Origin: Streptomyces rishiriensis
GTDB taxonomy: Bacteria > Actinomycetota > Actinomycetes > Streptomycetales > Streptomycetaceae
DNA: 64,000 nucleotides
NCBI RefSeq assembly: GCF_030815485.1
Contig: NZ_JAUSWV010000002.1
Span: 6,448,001 to 6,512,000 of the forward strand
Reading direction: 5' to 3'
Shown: piece after piece, positions 52,648-61,059 of the stretch
Numbering within the stretch: the stretch's first letter is position 1
Layout of the letters: every line of letters begins with the position of its first letter
Notes under the pieces: model-generated
Told to the model about the DNA's origin: nothing
Databases searched by the model: none
Seen by the model: only the letters and a program-made list of their open reading frames with translations
Program-made: the position numbers and the translations under genes

Positions 52648-54546
52648 TTGGACACGACAGCAAACGGTGCGACCCGGGTTCCCCCGCAGCGCGGGGACGC
52701 CCGGATCGTCCTGAACGGAACCGCCCTCACCGTCGGCGAGCTGATCGCGCTCGTCGACGGTGAGGCCGTCCCCGTCGTGGCCCCCGAGGCCCGCGAGCGG
52801 GCCGCCCTCTCCTGGCGCACCGCACAGCGACTCGCCGCCGTCGGACGGCTGTACGGCCGGGGCACCGGCGTCGGCGCACACCGCTCGGTGCCGGTCGACG
52901 AGGGCGACGAGGCCGCGCACGGCCTGCGCCTGCTGCGCAGCCACGCGGGCGGAGCGGGCGCCCCGCTCCCCGCCCGCCAGGTCCGCGCCATGCTCGCGGT
53001 ACGGGCCAACCAGCTTCTCGCCGGTGGCTCCGGCATCCAGCCCGCCCTCATCGATGCCCTCGTCGACGCCCTCCGCCTCGGCGTCCATCCGGCCGTCAAC
53101 GAGTACGGCGGCGTCGGCACCGGTGACTTGACGGCGCTGGCCCAGACCGGCCTGACGCTGATCGGCGAACGACCCTGGCTGAGACCGGAGTTGACGGAGC
53201 CGGGCGTCACTCCTGAGCCGGAGGGCAGAACGACCGGCCGGCTGCGGCAGGCCGGACAGGGCGAGCAGGCAGACCAGGCACAGCGGGCCGAGCGGGGCAG
53301 CTCGGCGAACCAGTCCGAGTCGGATGCACGGTGGGCCGGTCGGTCATGGACGGCTCGGACAGCCGGGCCGACCGGGTCGGCGGCCGCGGATGCCCCCGGT
53401 GACGAGCCCGGTACGACCGGTACCGAGTCCGGTACCGAGACCGTTGCCGCTGCTCGGCGTGTCGTCGACCCCGTGGTTCGGCTGGTCACCCTGCCCGGAC
53501 CCGCCGCCCGGACCGTTTACGTCCCCGTCTGCGCCCCCACCCCGGTCGCGGCCGCCGACTCCGCCCCAGGCGCCGCCCCTGCCCCCGGGCTCCCGGCGCC
53601 GGTCGTCCTTCAGCCCGGTGATGCGCTGGCCCTGCTGAGCAGCAACGCGCTCGCGTTGGGGCAGGCCGCGCTCGCCCAGCGTGATCTCGACGTGTTGTTG
53701 CGCGCCACGCACGCCGTCGCCGCCCTGTCCCTCGCCGCGGTGTCGGGTTCGCCCGAGGCGTATGCCGCGCCCGTACACGCCTTGCGGCCCTATCCCGGCG
53801 CGGCCCGCGCGGCCGGTGAGGTGCGGCGGCTGCTCGGTCTGCCCGATCGGCCGCAGGGCCGGGGCCGGCGGATCCAGGACCCCTTCGGGTTTCGCGCCTT
53901 CCCGCAGGCGCACGGATGCGCCCTGGACGCCTCCGAACGGCTGCGTGAGGTCATCGAGGTGGAGGTCAACTGCCCGTCGGAGAACCCCCTCATGGATCCC
54001 GACAGGGCCACCGCCTACCATCACGGTGGCTTCTTCGCTGCGCCGCTGGGCCTCGCCCTGGACGCCGCCGTACTCGCCCTGCTGCAGACCGCGCAGCTCT
54101 CCGCCGCTCGTCTGACGGCGCTCGGTGACCCCGGTCTCACCGGCCTGCCCGCGTTCCTCGGTGGAGGCCCCTCGAGCAGCTCGGGCACGATGATCCTGGA
54201 GTACACCGCCAACTCCGCCTTGGCGGAGCTGCGTTCGGCGGCGACGCCCGCCTCGGCGGGCCACGCCGTCCTGTCGCGAGGTCTGGAGGAGGCCGCCAGC
54301 TTCGCCGGACAGGCCGCCCGCCAGACCTCGCGGGCAACGGACGCCTACACCACCGTCCTCGCATGTGAACTCGTCGTCGCGGTACGGGCCTTGCGGATGC
54401 GCCCGGGCCAGATGGACTCACTGTCACCGCCGGGCGCAGTCCTCGCCGCGGCCACGGCCGTTCTCCCCACGGGTCTGGAGGACCGTCCGCTGACCGGAGA
54501 CGTGCTGGTGGCTGCCGAACTGCTGCCGGTGCTGGCCGAGTTGTGA
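52648..54546 (+). CDS. Aromatic amino acid ammonia-lyase homologue lacking the MIO tripeptide
   Basis: A 632-residue member of the HAL/PAL superfamily. The Tyr loop LYGRGTGVGAH (Tyr69), the core helices and the C-terminal MILEYTANSALAELRSAATP and QTSRATDAY-type regions are recognisable. The MIO-forming Ala-Ser-Gly is replaced by Gly157-Thr-Gly159 (YGGVGTGDLTALAQ). The catalytic Tyr of the QD-Y-S/A-L-R motif is Phe413 (QDPFGFRAFPQAHG), and the NGTQ Asn position reads SSNA. About 130 residues of low-complexity sequence (183-315) are inserted. Ammonia-lyase activity is therefore doubtful. A TTG start just after the binding-protein gene suggests coupling. Confidence 0.85.
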   Translation: MDTTANGATRVPPQRGDARIVLNGTALTVGELIALVDGEAVPVVAPEARERAALSWRTAQRLAAVGRLYGRGTGVGAHRSVPVDEGDEAAHGLRLLRSHAGGAGAPLPARQVRAMLAVRANQLLAGGSGIQPALIDALVDALRLGVHPAVNEYGGVGTGDLTALAQTGLTLIGERPWLRPELTEPGVTPEPEGRTTGRLRQAGQGEQADQAQRAERGSSANQSESDARWAGRSWTARTAGPTGSAAADAPGDEPGTTGTESGTETVAAARRVVDPVVRLVTLPGPAARTVYVPVCAPTPVAAADSAPGAAPAPGLPAPVVLQPGDALALLSSNALALGQAALAQRDLDVLLRATHAVAALSLAAVSGSPEAYAAPVHALRPYPGAARAAGEVRRLLGLPDRPQGRGRRIQDPFGFRAFPQAHGCALDASERLREVIEVEVNCPSENPLMDPDRATAYHHGGFFAAPLGLALDAAVLALLQTAQLSAARLTALGDPGLTGLPAFLGGGPSSSSGTMILEYTANSALAELRSAATPASAGHAVLSRGLEEAASFAGQAARQTSRATDAYTTVLACELVVAVRALRMRPGQMDSLSPPGAVLAAATAVLPTGLEDRPLTGDVLVAAELLPVLAEL

Positions 54547-54585
54547 GTCCTTCCACTCGGGAGCGGCTCCGGTGAGGGGCCTCGC

Positions 54586-55956
54586 TCAGTAACCCACGTA
54601 GAACGTCGCGTCCTGCTTCTCGGTGGCCGTCGAGACCGGGTCGATCCGCAGTACGTAGTTCGAGTGCCGGATGTAGCGCGTCGGGTTGTTGTAGGAGCGG
54701 AACGACGCCCATCCGGAGTCCGCCAGGCCCGCCGTACGGTAGAAGGTCGCATCACCGGCGAAGGCCGACGTGCCGTCGTTCGCGTCCAGTTGCAGCTGGT
54801 AGTTGTAATGACGCAGGTACCGGGTCGGGTAGTTCACCGACTGGAAGGAGACCCCGGAGCTGTCGGCCAGGCCGGGGACGAGCTTCCACTGCGAGTCGGT
54901 GTACAGGTCGAAGGGGTACGTGTCGATGCGTCCGACGTAGTTGGAGTGGCGGACGTAACGGTCCGGGTAGTTGTACGACTTGAGCCGGTTCCAGGCCGGG
55001 GCGCCCCACTTGGCGACGAGGTTGCTGTACTGCGTGCTCGTGATCGTCGTGACACCGCAGTGCTTGGAGTTCACCGGCTGGGTGTACGTCTTCTGGTCGA
55101 GCGCGGTCCAGGTGCCCGCCGACAGGTTGGTGGACTGCCAGGCGTAGAAGACGCCGTTGGGCGTGTAGGTGTCACCCCAGAGCCACCAGGTGCTGGAGGT
55201 GAGTGACTTGACGAGGGTCGGCGCCTCGGTGCCGCCGTGGGCGACCCCCGTGTTGAACACCGTGAAGCTGCCGGGGTCGAGGGTGCTGGACCGTGCGCCC
55301 ACCAGCGTCTGGTCCTTCTTGAAGTAGAGGTAGTTGACGCCGTTCACCCCTACGGCCATGTCGCCGTCGATCACGTCGTAGCCGGGGTCGAAGAAGACCT
55401 GGGGCGCCGAGGCGGTGACGAAGTCGGTGGTGTAGTTGACCATGATCACGTTGTGTCCGCTGGAGTTCACGGCGGAGTAGATGAGCGCGTACTGACCCCG
55501 GCCCGCGTCCCAGAACGCCTCCGGCGCCCAGCTGTGGGTGTTCATGTCGTGCAGCTTCAGCCGGTGATAGCCGGTGAAGGTGCGCAGATCGGTCGAGTTC
55601 CACACGTGCACGTACTGGCTGACGTAGCTCCAGTCGGTGCCCTTGAGGTCGGTGGCGATCACCACGTAGGTGCCGTCCTGCTTGCGCAGGATGAACGGGT
55701 CGCGCAGCCCCAGTGCGCCCTCGGTGGGCGTGACCACGGGGTTGTTCTGGTTGAGCGGCATCCACTGCAACCCGTCGGTGCTGACGGCGAGGTGGAGGCC
55801 GTAGTCGGTGCCGGCGCCGAGGCTGGTCGATTCGGTGAAGTAGCCCATCACATAGGCCGAGTCGGCCGCGTGGGCGGACGGGACGCCGAGGGTGAGGGAC
55901 AGGGGGACGGCGGCGGCCGCGCCCAGGACGAGGCGGCGGGAGGGGTTGGGGGTCAT
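54586..55956 (-). CDS. Secreted GH43-type glycosidase with AbfB arabinose-binding domain
   Basis: A 456-residue exported enzyme, signal peptide probably Tat-like (SRRLVLGAAAAVPLSLTLG). Residues 30-310 form a five-bladed propeller with GH43-like blocks: LRDPFILRKQDGTYVVIATD, HSWAPEAFWDAGRGQYALIYS and DVIDGDMAVGVNG, giving candidate catalytic carboxylates. The C-terminal AbfB domain (CBM42) has three similar repeats (NYPDRYVRHSNY, NYPTRYLRHYNY, NNPTRYIRHSNY) that bind arabinofuranose side chains. It probably degrades arabinan or arabinoxylan. The start at 55956 has GGAGC before it. Confidence 0.9.
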   Translation of the reverse strand: MTPNPSRRLVLGAAAAVPLSLTLGVPSAHAADSAYVMGYFTESTSLGAGTDYGLHLAVSTDGLQWMPLNQNNPVVTPTEGALGLRDPFILRKQDGTYVVIATDLKGTDWSYVSQYVHVWNSTDLRTFTGYHRLKLHDMNTHSWAPEAFWDAGRGQYALIYSAVNSSGHNVIMVNYTTDFVTASAPQVFFDPGYDVIDGDMAVGVNGVNYLYFKKDQTLVGARSSTLDPGSFTVFNTGVAHGGTEAPTLVKSLTSSTWWLWGDTYTPNGVFYAWQSTNLSAGTWTALDQKTYTQPVNSKHCGVTTITSTQYSNLVAKWGAPAWNRLKSYNYPDRYVRHSNYVGRIDTYPFDLYTDSQWKLVPGLADSSGVSFQSVNYPTRYLRHYNYQLQLDANDGTSAFAGDATFYRTAGLADSGWASFRSYNNPTRYIRHSNYVLRIDPVSTATEKQDATFYVGY

Positions 55957-56150
55957 ATGCGCTCCAGGGGTGCGGGGTGCCCTTTGATGCCGACTCAGAG
56001 GTTCGAAATGTCGAACCAGGTTCGGTGAGTCGGTCAGAAGGTAGGGGCGTGCGGGGAACAGGTCAATCACCGGGACACGCTTGGCGGTTTTCCGCCGTGT
56101 GCCTGTGTGCGGCCCATGGAAATTCCGGCGATCTCGACGCCGGTCCGGAC

Positions 56151-56156
56151 TAGTCT
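56151..56156 (+). promoter_or_regulatory. -10-like element for a leaderless transcript
   Basis: TAGTCT lies eight bases before the GTG at 56165, so transcription would begin at or next to the start codon. No -35 with canonical spacing is obvious. This fits the lack of a ribosome binding site. Confidence 0.4.
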
Positions 56157-56164
56157 CGGCGACC

Positions 56165-56581
56165 GTGAACAGGAGACGGCAGAAGAAACTCACCAAGCGT
56201 CTGTTGTCGGCGGTGATGTTCGACGGCGGTACTCGGGTCGACCTGCTGCTGCGGGCCGGCGCCGACCCCGCGGCCGCCGACGCCGACGGAACCACCCCGT
56301 TGTACGTGGCCTGCGTCCAGGGGGCCGCCGACAACGCGCGCAGACTGCTCGCGGCCGGTGCGCCCCCCGACGCCGAGAGCGCGGGTTCGGGCGCCGAGGG
56401 CACCCCGTTGTGCGCGGCAGCCTGCTGGGGGCACCTCGACGCCGTCCGCGCCCTGCTCGCCCACGGCGCCGACCCCAACCTCCGCGAGGACCACGGAACG
56501 GGACTGACCCCACTGGAGTGGGCGGCCGCGGGACCGCACCCGGAAACGATGGCCGCACTGCGCGCCGCGGGAGCACGCTGA
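56165..56581 (+). CDS. Ankyrin repeat protein (138 aa)
   Basis: A 138-residue protein made of about three ankyrin repeats. Repeat features are DLLLRAGADPAAADADGTTPLYVACVQGAADNARRLLAAGAPP, then GTPLCAAACWGHLDAVRALLAHGADPNLRED and TPLEWAAAGPHPETMAALRAAGA. It has no signal peptide and should bind a partner protein in the cytoplasm. The GTG at 56165 lacks a ribosome site and a -10-like TAGTCT lies eight bases upstream, so the transcript is probably leaderless. It is divergent from the glycosidase gene. Confidence 0.88.
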   Translation: MNRRRQKKLTKRLLSAVMFDGGTRVDLLLRAGADPAAADADGTTPLYVACVQGAADNARRLLAAGAPPDAESAGSGAEGTPLCAAACWGHLDAVRALLAHGADPNLREDHGTGLTPLEWAAAGPHPETMAALRAAGAR

Positions 56582-56723
56582 CGGAAGTCGGAAAGTCGGG
56601 CGCCATGGCTCCCGGCCACTACGGGCCACCGGTGCTGCGAGCCGGGCTGGAGCCGTCGGGCTGCCGGACCGTCGGCAAAGTGGGCAGACAGGCCGGATGG
56701 GCAGACAGGCGGACTGGGAAAAC

Positions 56724-56828
56724 AGGCGGAGTGGGCGGGCAGGCCGGACGGGGAAGACAGGCGGAGTGGGCGGGCAGGCCGGACGGGGAAGACAGGCGGA
56801 GTGGGCGGGCAGGCCGGACGGGTCCTGT
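56724..56828. repeat. 35-bp tandem repeat, 3 copies
   Basis: Copies begin at 56724, 56759 and 56794, each starting AGGCGGAGTGGGCGGGCAGG, the last decaying. Related shorter units precede it (from about 56680). It lies between the convergent ankyrin and cvnD genes. Confidence 0.9.
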
Positions 56829-56844
56829 CAGTACGGGGGTTCCC

Positions 56845-57462
56845 TCACCGGACCGGATTCGACCGGAGTACGACATCCTCGATCAGTCGGTCGATGAGAG
56901 CGATCAGTACGTCCCGGCAGGAATCACGTTCCCGCGCGTCGCACAGCAGCACGGGAACCTGCTCCGGCAGCGCCAGCGACTCCTGGATCTCCTCCGTCGG
57001 ATACGGGTGCAACCCGTGGAAACCGTTTGCCGCAACGACGAAGGGGATGCCCCGGCGCTCGAAGAAGTCGATCGCGGCGAAACTGGACTCCGGCCTCCGC
57101 ACATCGATGAGCACCACCGCCCCCAGGGCGCCGATCGCCAGGTCGTTCCACATGAACCAGAACCGCTGCTGGCCGGGCGTGCCGAAGAGATACAGCACCA
57201 GGTCGTCGCCGATGGTGATCCGTCCGAAGTCCAGGGCCACCGTGGTGGACCGTTTCTCCTCGATGCCTTTCAGGTCGTCCACGTCCAGCCCGGCGACGGT
57301 CAGCGGTTCTTCGGTGCGCAGTGGCGCGATCTCGCTGACCGCCCCGACCATGGTGGTCTTCCCGACGCCGAAGCCGCCGGCGATGAGGATCTTCACCGTG
57401 TCCGGCGCGACCGCCGTACCGGCGCTGAGGGCGGTGGGAGCGGTGGAATCAGATCCGGCCAA
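56845..57462 (-). CDS. cvnD: Conservon 2 CvnD, small Ras-like GTPase
   Basis: A 205-residue GTPase with P-loop GGFGVGKTTMVGAVSE, LYLFGTPGQQRFWFMWND and a base-recognition region VAANGFHG. It starts at TTG (57462), preceded by GAGGGA; this rare start is supported by a 14-base overlap with cvnC identical to the first conservon. The C-terminal helix (RDVLIALIDRLIEDVVLR) is hydrophobic and may contact the membrane or CvnA. Confidence 0.92.
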   Translation of the reverse strand: MAGSDSTAPTALSAGTAVAPDTVKILIAGGFGVGKTTMVGAVSEIAPLRTEEPLTVAGLDVDDLKGIEEKRSTTVALDFGRITIGDDLVLYLFGTPGQQRFWFMWNDLAIGALGAVVLIDVRRPESSFAAIDFFERRGIPFVVAANGFHGLHPYPTEEIQESLALPEQVPVLLCDARERDSCRDVLIALIDRLIEDVVLRSNPVR

Positions 57463-57811
57463 GGCCGTCCCTCACTTTCTTCAGCAGATCGAGATCCGGG
57501 GTGCCGGCGCCGGTGACGGGACGGGGCGGCCTGGCCGTGATCAGGCCCGCCTCCAGCAGGTCGCAGAGCAGGATGACGACCACGCTCACGGGCAGGTCGA
57601 GACGGGCCGCGACTTCGGCCACGGCGAGCGGCCGGGCGCACAGCCGCAGGATCCGGGTGTGCTCGGGCTGCTGCCGCGCGACCCGCTCGGGCGGCGGGTC
57701 GACGGCGGTCACCGTCGTGATGAGCGTGAAGTCGGCACGGCTGGGCCGGGTCCGGCCACCGGTGAGGGTGAACGGCCTGACGAGCCGGCCCGCTTCGTCG
57801 CCTCCGCTCAC
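57449..57811 (-). CDS. cvnC: Conservon 2 CvnC, DUF742 protein
   Basis: A 120-residue DUF742 protein: RLVRPFTLTGGRTRPS near the N-terminus, then the helix-turn-helix-like RILRLCARPLAVAEVAARLDLPVSVVVILLCDLLEAGLI. The GTG at 57811 is one base past the cvnB stop; an in-frame ATG at 57847 would add 12 residues but overlap cvnB by 35 bases and has no ribosome site. Its end overlaps cvnD by 14 bases. Confidence 0.9.
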   Translation of the reverse strand: MSGGDEAGRLVRPFTLTGGRTRPSRADFTLITTVTAVDPPPERVARQQPEHTRILRLCARPLAVAEVAARLDLPVSVVVILLCDLLEAGLITARPPRPVTGAGTPDLDLLKKVRDGLGRI

Positions 57812-57812
57812 C

Positions 57813-58247
57813 TCACCCGCCGTTGGTGCGGGCCGCGGGACCGACATGGGCCCGCGGCGCCGCGCTGAGGTGCTCGCCGATCTTCTTCACGAGCATGTTC
57901 ATCTGGTACGCCACCACGCCCACGTCCGCGTTCTTCCCCGCGAGCACGACCAGATGGGCCCCCGGGCCGGCCGAGGTGAGGATCAGGTAGCTGTTGGCCA
58001 TCTCGATGAGCGCCTGGCGGACCGGGCCGCCGCGGAAATCCATGCTGACGCCCTTGCTCAGACTCATCAGGCCGGAGGCGGTCGCCGCCAGCCGCTCGGC
58101 GTCCTCGCGAAGGAACCCGGTGGACTTGCTCACCACCAGCCCGTCCTCGGAGAGCACGACGGCCTGGTTGACGTCGGCGACCCGGTCCACGAGACCGGTG
58201 AGCAGCTGGTCGAGCTGGGTGTTCGTGCCGGGGATCGAGCGTGTCAT
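57813..58247 (-). CDS. cvnB: Conservon 2 CvnB, roadblock/LC7 protein
   Basis: A 144-residue roadblock protein: LDQLLTGLVDRVADVNQAVV, LSEDGLVVSKSTG, LAATASGLMSLSKG, with AYQMNMLVKKIGEHLSAA at the end. The ATG at 58247 has AAGGAC seven bases upstream and matches relatives; the ATG at 58262 that overlaps the cvnA stop would add five residues. It should regulate CvnD of the same operon. Confidence 0.93.
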   Translation of the reverse strand: MTRSIPGTNTQLDQLLTGLVDRVADVNQAVVLSEDGLVVSKSTGFLREDAERLAATASGLMSLSKGVSMDFRGGPVRQALIEMANSYLILTSAGPGAHLVVLAGKNADVGVVAYQMNMLVKKIGEHLSAAPRAHVGPAARTNGG

Positions 58248-58258
58248 CGTGAAGTCCT

Positions 58259-60958
58259 TCATGAGCGGTCGGCGGGCGGTGTCGGGGTCCGGGAGGCGCC
58301 CGCGGTGGTGACCGGCGGGCCGGGGGCCTCCTCGGCGGATGTTTCCTGCGGATCGTCGAGCGACAGGTCGGCGTCGGCGTGTGCTCGCAGCGTGCCTCGC
58401 TGGAAAGCGGCGAGGGAAGAGGCGGCGCGCTCCGCGGTGAAATCGTCCGGGTAACCGTCTTCCTCGACGGCCGCGGTGGACGCGGAGGCGGCGGAGTCCT
58501 CGCGCAGCTCGGTGGCGAGGCTGGTCTGCGGGACCCTGCGGGGCAACGGGGTGAGACCTTCGGGGCGCGCGACCGCACCCGGGCCGGCCGTCGGGGACGC
58601 GTCGCCCGCCGGGGAAGGGGAGCCCTCCGACGAGGGGGAGCCTTCCGACGAGGGGGAGCCTTCCGTGGAACGCGAGTCGGCCGAGTCAGGGCCGTCCGAG
58701 GAGCGTCGGCCGAGTGCCGGGTCCCCTCCACCGGCCGACAGCGGACCGGAGTCGCGCACCGGGGCGGAGGCGCCGGCCGTCGGGAGAGGCGAGGCGACCC
58801 GTCCGGTCGGCGACCTGCTGTGCTCCCGCGCCGTGTCCGCGGCGGCCCGCAGAGGTGACGGGACGTCCGGTTCCGACATGCGGGAACCGGCGGTCACCGC
58901 CTCACCGGAGACCTCCGCAGCCGGGACCCTCGGGTCCGCCGGGTCTGCCGGGTGCGTCGACTCGGTCGGGTCCGTCGACTCCGCCGGGTTCGCGGGGTCG
59001 GCCGGGTCCGCCTGGTCTGCCGGGTCCTCTCGGACCACGACGTCGTGCGGGACCAGCACGATGGCCGTGGTCCCGCCGTACGGCGACGGGCGCAGGGTGA
59101 CGGTGATGCCGTGCCGGGTCGCGAGCCGGGCGATCACGAACATGCCCAGCCGCAGGTCGTCGGCGAGTGCCACCACGTCGAACTGGGGCGCAACCGCCAG
59201 CTGCTCGTTGAACGAGGCGTAGTCCTCCTCCGACATACCGAGTCCGCGGTCCTCGACCTCGATCGCCAGGCCCCTGGCCACCAGTGTGGCCCGCACACCG
59301 ACCGGGCTGGGCGCAGGCGAGTAGGACGTCGCGTTGTCGATGAGCTCGGCGAGCAGATGGATCACGTCCGCCACCGCGGGAGGCGCGATGTACACGTCTT
59401 CCTCGGTGTGCACCTCGGCCCGCCGGTACTCGGCGACCTCCCCGACGGCGCCGCGCAGGATGTCGATCAGCGCCACCGGCTCCGTCCAGCTGCGTCCCGG
59501 CCGACCGCCGCTGATGATGACGAGATTCTCCTCGTAGCGCCGCAACTGACTGGCGGTGGAGTCCAGTTCGTAGAGCCCGTTGAGGACGTCCGGGTCCTGG
59601 TGCCGTCGCTCCAGTGCGTCGAGCTTGCTGAGCTGGAGGTTGACGAGGTTCTGGCTCTGCCGGGCGATGCCCAGGATGACCTTCTGGAAGCCCCGCCGGG
59701 TGTCGGCGAGTTCGACCGCCGTGTGTACGGCGGTGCGCTGCGCCGTGTTGAACGCCGCGGCGACCTGGCCGAGTTCGTCGCCGCCGTAGTCCAGCGGCGG
59801 AGCCGCGGAGTCCACGTCGACGGTCTCGCCCCGGTCCAGCCGGGCCACGACGTCCGGGAGCCGCTCCTGCGCCAGGCTCAGTGTGGCCATCCGCAGTCCG
59901 TGCAGCCGCCGGGACAGCGAGCGGGTGATCCGCCACGACATGCCGACGCACATCAGCAGGGCGACGAGACCGCCGGCGCTCAGCGAGGCGGCCGTGATGA
60001 GCAGCTCGCGCGCCTCGTCTGCGCTGTGCTGGAGCAGCGCCGTGGTTTGCAGCCGGATCAGCCCCGAGTACTGGTCGGAGACCTCGATGAGCGCGGCCCG
60101 CCACTCCTTCTGCACGTCCGGCAACGCGATGTCACCGCTTTCGCCCTGTTTCGCGCGGGCCGCCAGCACCTTGTCCTCGACGGACTCCAGGATCTGCCAC
60201 TGGTAGCTCGTCAGGATCTTCTCGGTCTGCTCCTTCGCGGGGCCGGTGAGCGAGGGGACGATCTGGTCCTGCACGAGCCAGCGCCGGGTGTTCACCAGCT
60301 GGGCGAACTCCGCCCACGTCTTCTCGTCCATCCGTTGCCGGGGCCCGGCGAGCGTCAGTTGAAGGTCCTCCTCGGAGACCAGTTCCGCCGCGTGCTCCAG
60401 GGCGACGAGCGGTCCGGCCTGTGAGGTGAGGTCGCCGTCGTCGACCTGGGACAACTCCTGGAAGGCGTGGATCTGGTCGTCGATGATCGACGTGTACTGG
60501 TCCAGTGCCTGGGCGGCGGTGATGTCGACGGGGTCGTCCACCTGGCCCCGGTAGTACTCCAGGCTGCCCACGGAGGCGACGACCGAGTACATCCGGTCCC
60601 TGACGCGGTCGGACGCCTGCTGGATGTCGTCCGACCGGGCGACGAGTTCGGCGACGGCCACGTCCGTCCGTTCGCGCTGTGCCTCCAGCGCGGCCCGGGA
60701 ACCGGCGGGCCCCGAGGCGAGCCACACGGCTGACAGGCTGCGTTCCTGCTGGAGCATGAGCGTCGCCTCGGTGCCCATGGCGCCGGTGGACCGGCTCAGT
60801 TCGGTCTGCGCGCGCAGCCGCAGCCCCTCCGCGAACATCTGGGTCGTCGTCACACCCCACATGGCGGCGAGGGTGACGCTGGGCACCAGTGCCAGCAGGA
60901 TCAGGGAGAGACGTATGGAGCCGAGACGTCGGCGCCGGGCACCTGTCCGTGGAGACAT
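58259..60958 (-). CDS. cvnA: Conservon 2 CvnA, membrane sensor with ATPase domain
   Basis: An 899-residue sensor. A membrane helix (residues 17-38) is followed by a long helical NIT-type extracellular domain, a second helix near residues 320-340 and a HAMP region. An ATPase domain follows with IHLLAELIDNATSYSPAPSP (N box) and EVEDRGLGMSEEDYASFNEQL (G1), then a disordered tail with ADPADP and EGSPSSEGSPS repeats (about residues 670-800). A sugar-binding lipoprotein gene sits 101 bases upstream in the same direction, so its input may be a ligand-loaded binding protein. Confidence 0.9.
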   Translation of the reverse strand: MSPRTGARRRRLGSIRLSLILLALVPSVTLAAMWGVTTTQMFAEGLRLRAQTELSRSTGAMGTEATLMLQQERSLSAVWLASGPAGSRAALEAQRERTDVAVAELVARSDDIQQASDRVRDRMYSVVASVGSLEYYRGQVDDPVDITAAQALDQYTSIIDDQIHAFQELSQVDDGDLTSQAGPLVALEHAAELVSEEDLQLTLAGPRQRMDEKTWAEFAQLVNTRRWLVQDQIVPSLTGPAKEQTEKILTSYQWQILESVEDKVLAARAKQGESGDIALPDVQKEWRAALIEVSDQYSGLIRLQTTALLQHSADEARELLITAASLSAGGLVALLMCVGMSWRITRSLSRRLHGLRMATLSLAQERLPDVVARLDRGETVDVDSAAPPLDYGGDELGQVAAAFNTAQRTAVHTAVELADTRRGFQKVILGIARQSQNLVNLQLSKLDALERRHQDPDVLNGLYELDSTASQLRRYEENLVIISGGRPGRSWTEPVALIDILRGAVGEVAEYRRAEVHTEEDVYIAPPAVADVIHLLAELIDNATSYSPAPSPVGVRATLVARGLAIEVEDRGLGMSEEDYASFNEQLAVAPQFDVVALADDLRLGMFVIARLATRHGITVTLRPSPYGGTTAIVLVPHDVVVREDPADQADPADPANPAESTDPTESTHPADPADPRVPAAEVSGEAVTAGSRMSEPDVPSPLRAAADTAREHSRSPTGRVASPLPTAGASAPVRDSGPLSAGGGDPALGRRSSDGPDSADSRSTEGSPSSEGSPSSEGSPSPAGDASPTAGPGAVARPEGLTPLPRRVPQTSLATELREDSAASASTAAVEEDGYPDDFTAERAASSLAAFQRGTLRAHADADLSLDDPQETSAEEAPGPPVTTAGASRTPTPPADRS

Positions 60959-61059
60959 AGTCGTCCTAGAGCGATCAGCGGGGGGCGGGGGGAGAGGAGA
61001 GAACCGGGGGGAGGAGAGCGGGGGGTGGAGGAGGTGGAGGGGAGGAGCAAACGGTTCCG

